64,000 nucleotides of DNA from JAPOUP01 sp965203605 (lineage in GTDB: Bacteria; Pseudomonadota; Alphaproteobacteria; Rhodobacterales; Rhodobacteraceae), in assembly GCA_965203605.1 (NCBI GenBank), contig OZ241902.1:496001-560000 (forward strand), written 5' to 3'. Shown here in pieces: positions 61,491 through 64,000 of this stretch. Position numbers and translations under genes: made by a program. Numbering within the stretch: the stretch's first letter is position 1; each line of letters begins with the position of its first letter. A model generated the notes under the pieces. It was not told where the DNA came from and ran no database searches. It saw only the letters and a program-made list of their open reading frames with translations.

Positions 61491-62328
61491 ATGTCCGGTC
61501 CCCCGTCAGGTTGTTCGATTTCCCATGGGTAGACCCATAGCGGGATTGGCGCAAGGCGGGGCGCGATGGAGAGCGCAGCGGGAGCGCACAGGCCGCTTAA
61601 AAAATGTCGTGGTCCCCGAACGATTCAAACGTTCTGGCTCCACCCTTGAAGGCAGGATCAGGTTTCCGTGTGTAGCCTGCCCGCGGCACGCGGCGATGCG
61701 CCATTGCGCGGTAAATCGGGTAGTTATGGATATACTTACGGCCAAGGCTTATCCCCTTGGCCAAGGTGCCACAGGATGCTGTGGCGACGCCCGCGCTGGT
61801 GTGGCCCCGGATCCGGCGCGGCAGCCGCGCCGACGGCTCCGCAGGGCGATCCTGGCGGCGGGAATGGCCAGGAAGTCCGGGATGTGGGGTGTTTTCCGGG
61901 GCGGCGGACGGACTCCGGGCTCGAGGTCTTGCGCTCCGGCCGCCTCAACCGCATCCGCCGACGATGCCGCCGGCCTTTTTCCACGACCGGCTGCTGGGCC
62001 GCCCCTCGCCCGCGACCTCACCCTGCACAGGGGCAGGAGGGACAGCGTGACAGTTCCCGCCGGTTCGCGTCCGCGTAGGTTCCGCAATGTCGGCCTGCGG
62101 CATGGATATATCGACATGCCCAATGATGGGCAGCCGCCGATGGTCCGGAAAAGTTATGGAGACTGGATACGGTTCTTTCCAGCCGACGGCGGCTGGATGG
62201 ACCTCCCCTGGACGGAGGTCGACCGGTATCTGTACATATCCACACCAGCCGGTGGATGAAGGAAGCGGTGACCGTCAGATGGCCCGGATACTGGAGATGC
62301 CGGACGTGTCAATGGAAGCGGACGGGGC
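61491..62328. other. Spacer leading into a GC-rich island
   Basis: The composition changes at about 61730, where strongly GC-rich sequence begins. Small palindromes stand at the border (CCTTGGCCAAGG near 61755 and GCCACAG/CTGTGGC near 61769). A plus-strand frame ending at 62259 reads RRFRNVGLRHGYIDMPNDG, then MVRKSYGDWIRFFPADGGWMDLPWTEVDRYLYIS and is protein-like for its last 65 residues, but its start cannot be fixed and no family is known. Other frames are chance. Confidence 0.4.
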
Positions 62329-63711
62329 CTATGGCGGGGGATCTGCGTCCCTATCCAGAACCGGTTCCGTATTGGTTACGGATTTCTCCGGCAACATCGG
62401 GTCGATGCGATTTTCCAGCGCTGGCGCCGGGTTCCCATATTCGATGAGGAAGTCGCGGAAAGTCGGGATCGGGCATTCCATCCGTTTGTTGCTGCGTTCC
62501 TGCAGGGCGCCGCGGTGGATCAGATGGCGCAGAAAGGCATCCGCGTCCATGGGGACGCCACTGTCAGGGTTCGTCGGCAGGCTCCAGGAGACATCCTCCG
62601 GTGTTCCACCAGTCCGCCGATGCCGGAGGATGGACGCCAGCACATCCGCCTGGTTCGGTCGCCGGGCATGGTCCGTGAGGGAGGCCGGACAGTCGCGCAG
62701 GACGGCGGCCACGAGGTCGAACGCTTTCGTCATCGGGGAGGACTGCCGTCGTCCGTAGACGTCGAGACGTAGCTTCCGTTCCTGTTCCCGTACCTTTCCG
62801 GTGTCGATGATGTCCAGCCGTCCCTGCGTCTCCAGCAGCCCGCGGGCGATGGCGCGCATGGCGTTGTGCAGGTGCTGTGGCCAGGCGTCGGAGACCGCCA
62901 CCGCCCAGTCCGCCCAGTGGTCGCGGTTCGCGTCGGACCCGCGCACCCCGTAGGTGCGGAACATGGTGAGCACGGCGCCTTTCGCCTGTTCCGCGTTCAG
63001 CGCTCCCAGCCGCTGGATGTTGTCGGCGGTCAGCCGCGAGGTGCCGGTGAATCCCTCCACAATCGAAAGTGAATCCCCCAGGCCGGCGAACAGCGGTACC
63101 AGCGGGAGGCCATGCTCTCCCTGGTGCAGGCGCATGATGACAGGGGCCGCCGCCGGTTTCAGGGCTTGGATCTCGTCCGCCATCAGCACGATGGCCCGGT
63201 CCCAAACCCAGTCCGGGTCCTTGAGTCCCCCGACCCGCAGCACCGGCAGGATGCTGTCCAGGGATGGCTCGCCGGGATGGATGAGGGTGCCGTCGGCGAG
63301 TTTCACGCCGGTGCCGGGCAGCCCGGCCTGTCCGGAGCGTTCGGCGCTGTGCACCGTCCGCCAGACGATGGAGGCGCCGGGATGGAGCGTCTCGATGACG
63401 GCGGTGGCCAGTTTCGCCTCGTCCTCCAGGGTCCTGGTGTCGACCTTGGCCACATGGGGAGCCCTGTCCCCTTCAGTGCGCCAACGCTCCCGCAGATGAT
63501 GCAGGAGGGAGGTCTTGCCGGCGCCGGGAGCCCCCTGCAGCAGCGCCGTCATGCTGGAGGCTTTCCGACCGCTGCGTGTTTTCTTCAGGGCGTTCGCATG
63601 CAGGTAACCGACTAGGTCGACCTCATCGGCGCGGCCGACAAGAAACGGCGCCTCGTCACGGTCGGCCATGCGGCTGAATTCCTTCAGACCAGTGATATCG
63701 ACCATATCCAT
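62329..63711 (-). CDS. AAA/STAND-like ATPase, intact paralogue of the broken gene at 29.5-30.7 kb
   Basis: From the ATG at 63711 the protein has 460 residues: MDMVDITGLKEFSRMADRDE, then FLVGRADEVDLVGYL, Walker A LLQGAPGAGKTSLLHHL, Walker B AIVLMADEIQALKP, VPLFAGLGDSLSIVEGF, LNAEQAKGAVLTMFRTYGV, WPQHLHNAMRAIARGLLE and a C-terminal winged-helix-like part ending IPTFRDFLIEYGNP. It is related to the gene near 30 kb along its whole length. The fold is like that of TniB/ExeA or STAND NTPases that sense or deliver nucleic acid, but there is no adjacent transposase, nuclease or effector. G/C-ending codons match the mobile genes. The frame is open upstream to 63942; the ATG at 63711 has GGACAGG before it. 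Confidence 0.75.
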   Translation of the reverse strand: MDMVDITGLKEFSRMADRDEAPFLVGRADEVDLVGYLHANALKKTRSGRKASSMTALLQGAPGAGKTSLLHHLRERWRTEGDRAPHVAKVDTRTLEDEAKLATAVIETLHPGASIVWRTVHSAERSGQAGLPGTGVKLADGTLIHPGEPSLDSILPVLRVGGLKDPDWVWDRAIVLMADEIQALKPAAAPVIMRLHQGEHGLPLVPLFAGLGDSLSIVEGFTGTSRLTADNIQRLGALNAEQAKGAVLTMFRTYGVRGSDANRDHWADWAVAVSDAWPQHLHNAMRAIARGLLETQGRLDIIDTGKVREQERKLRLDVYGRRQSSPMTKAFDLVAAVLRDCPASLTDHARRPNQADVLASILRHRRTGGTPEDVSWSLPTNPDSGVPMDADAFLRHLIHRGALQERSNKRMECPIPTFRDFLIEYGNPAPALENRIDPMLPEKSVTNTEPVLDRDADPPP

Positions 63712-63893
63712 ACCTGTCCGTATTCGTTTCCGGTCATATATTTTCGGAGTTCCGCTTTCAAGGTGTCGTGTCCACATGCCGCGAATCACCCCCTCGACGC
63801 TCCGCGCATATCCTTTCCAGACTTGCGCCATGACCTCCGTCTCGTCGTTCCCTCCCCGGCCAGAGCGCGGGCCGATGAAGTTGGTCGCCTGAC

Positions 63894-64000
63894 ATGCGCC
63901 GTCTCCGCATCTTCGCGCCGGCCTTGGCTCTGACGCTCGCACTGGGGACGGGCCAAGGCCGACCTCAACCGACTGGAACGCCTGGCGATACGGCAGTCCC
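63894..64000 (+). CDS. Start of a possible secreted protein, cut by the window edge
   Basis: From ATG 63894 the frame reads MRRLRIFAPALALTLALGTG, a good Sec signal shape (basic start, hydrophobic core), and stays open to the last base. Only 35 residues are visible. The adjacent frame at the end (AKADLNRLERLAIRQ) is equally protein-like, so the frame may be wrong or shifted. Confidence 0.3.
   Translation, partial: MRRLRIFAPALALTLALGTGQGRPQPTGTPGDTAV

Overview
The window looks like the chromosome of an alphaproteobacterium, most like Rhodobacterales. The evidence is a TIGR02300-family protein (an alphaproteobacterial family), the gene order mdh, sucC, sucD, sucA, sucB, lpd, a two-lipoyl-domain E2, and several ribose-type and Ugp-type sugar ABC transporters. 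Resident genes have mixed third-codon positions. The IS transposases, the duplicated sugar-binding-protein cassette and the AAA ATPases end almost every codon in G or C, so the sequence has two compositional layers. Fossil genes, nonsense codons, frameshifts and long unreadable spacers suggest genome erosion alongside IS activity, as in a host-associated or recently bottlenecked lineage. This lifestyle is inference.

Layout. 0-11 kb: end of a cyclase gene, an indolepyruvate oxidoreductase fossil, tRNA-Leu(CAG), a complete DDE IS with 4-bp target duplication, a RelE-like/UvrD helicase fusion, a small protein plus frameshifted HEPN-like pair, an ISAs1 fossil beside a complete ISAs1 element (10-bp target duplication), a corrinoid adenosyltransferase and a TetR regulator. 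11.5-20 kb: ribose-type sugar operon (binding protein, permease, ATPase, permease, Zn dehydrogenase, cupin, GMC oxidoreductase). 20-24 kb: aldo/keto reductase and a divergent restriction-modification pair. 24.5-25.7 kb: a second, apparently identical copy of the binding-protein cassette with no transporter beside it. 26-29 kb: CoA-transferase plus enoyl-CoA hydratase. 29-34.5 kb: accessory region with a broken AAA ATPase, a broken dihaem cytochrome gene, a DUF4258/XRE toxin-antitoxin pair under a 31-bp palindrome, and an IS5-family element.

35-47 kb: ammonium transporter, then a divergent catabolic cluster (MaoC protein and aldo/keto reductase one way; acyl-CoA dehydrogenase, SDR, DUF993 protein, TIM-barrel isomerase/epimerase and a Ugp-type sugar ABC transporter the other way), with a class II aldolase converging on it. 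A 16-bp operator of the form GTAAC-N6-GTTAC lies before both divergent arms and also before the distant aldo/keto reductase at 20.2 kb, implying one regulon. 47.8-51.9 kb: GlcG/HbpS-like protein, two tRNA-Ala genes, TIGR02300 protein, YgjP-type metallopeptidase, GntR regulator and a VapC fossil. 51.9-61.5 kb: TCA-cycle block on the minus strand, with a paired TGTGATCAC site between mdh and sucC. 61.7 kb to the end: GC-rich island with a second AAA ATPase of the same family as the broken one near 30 kb.

The core theme is uptake and oxidation of sugars or polyols through dehydrogenases and aldolase-like enzymes feeding the TCA cycle. The most unusual items are the mobile-looking binding-protein cassette, the shared operator, the possible -1 frameshift in the HEPN gene, the RelE/UvrD fusion and the ATPase paralogues.
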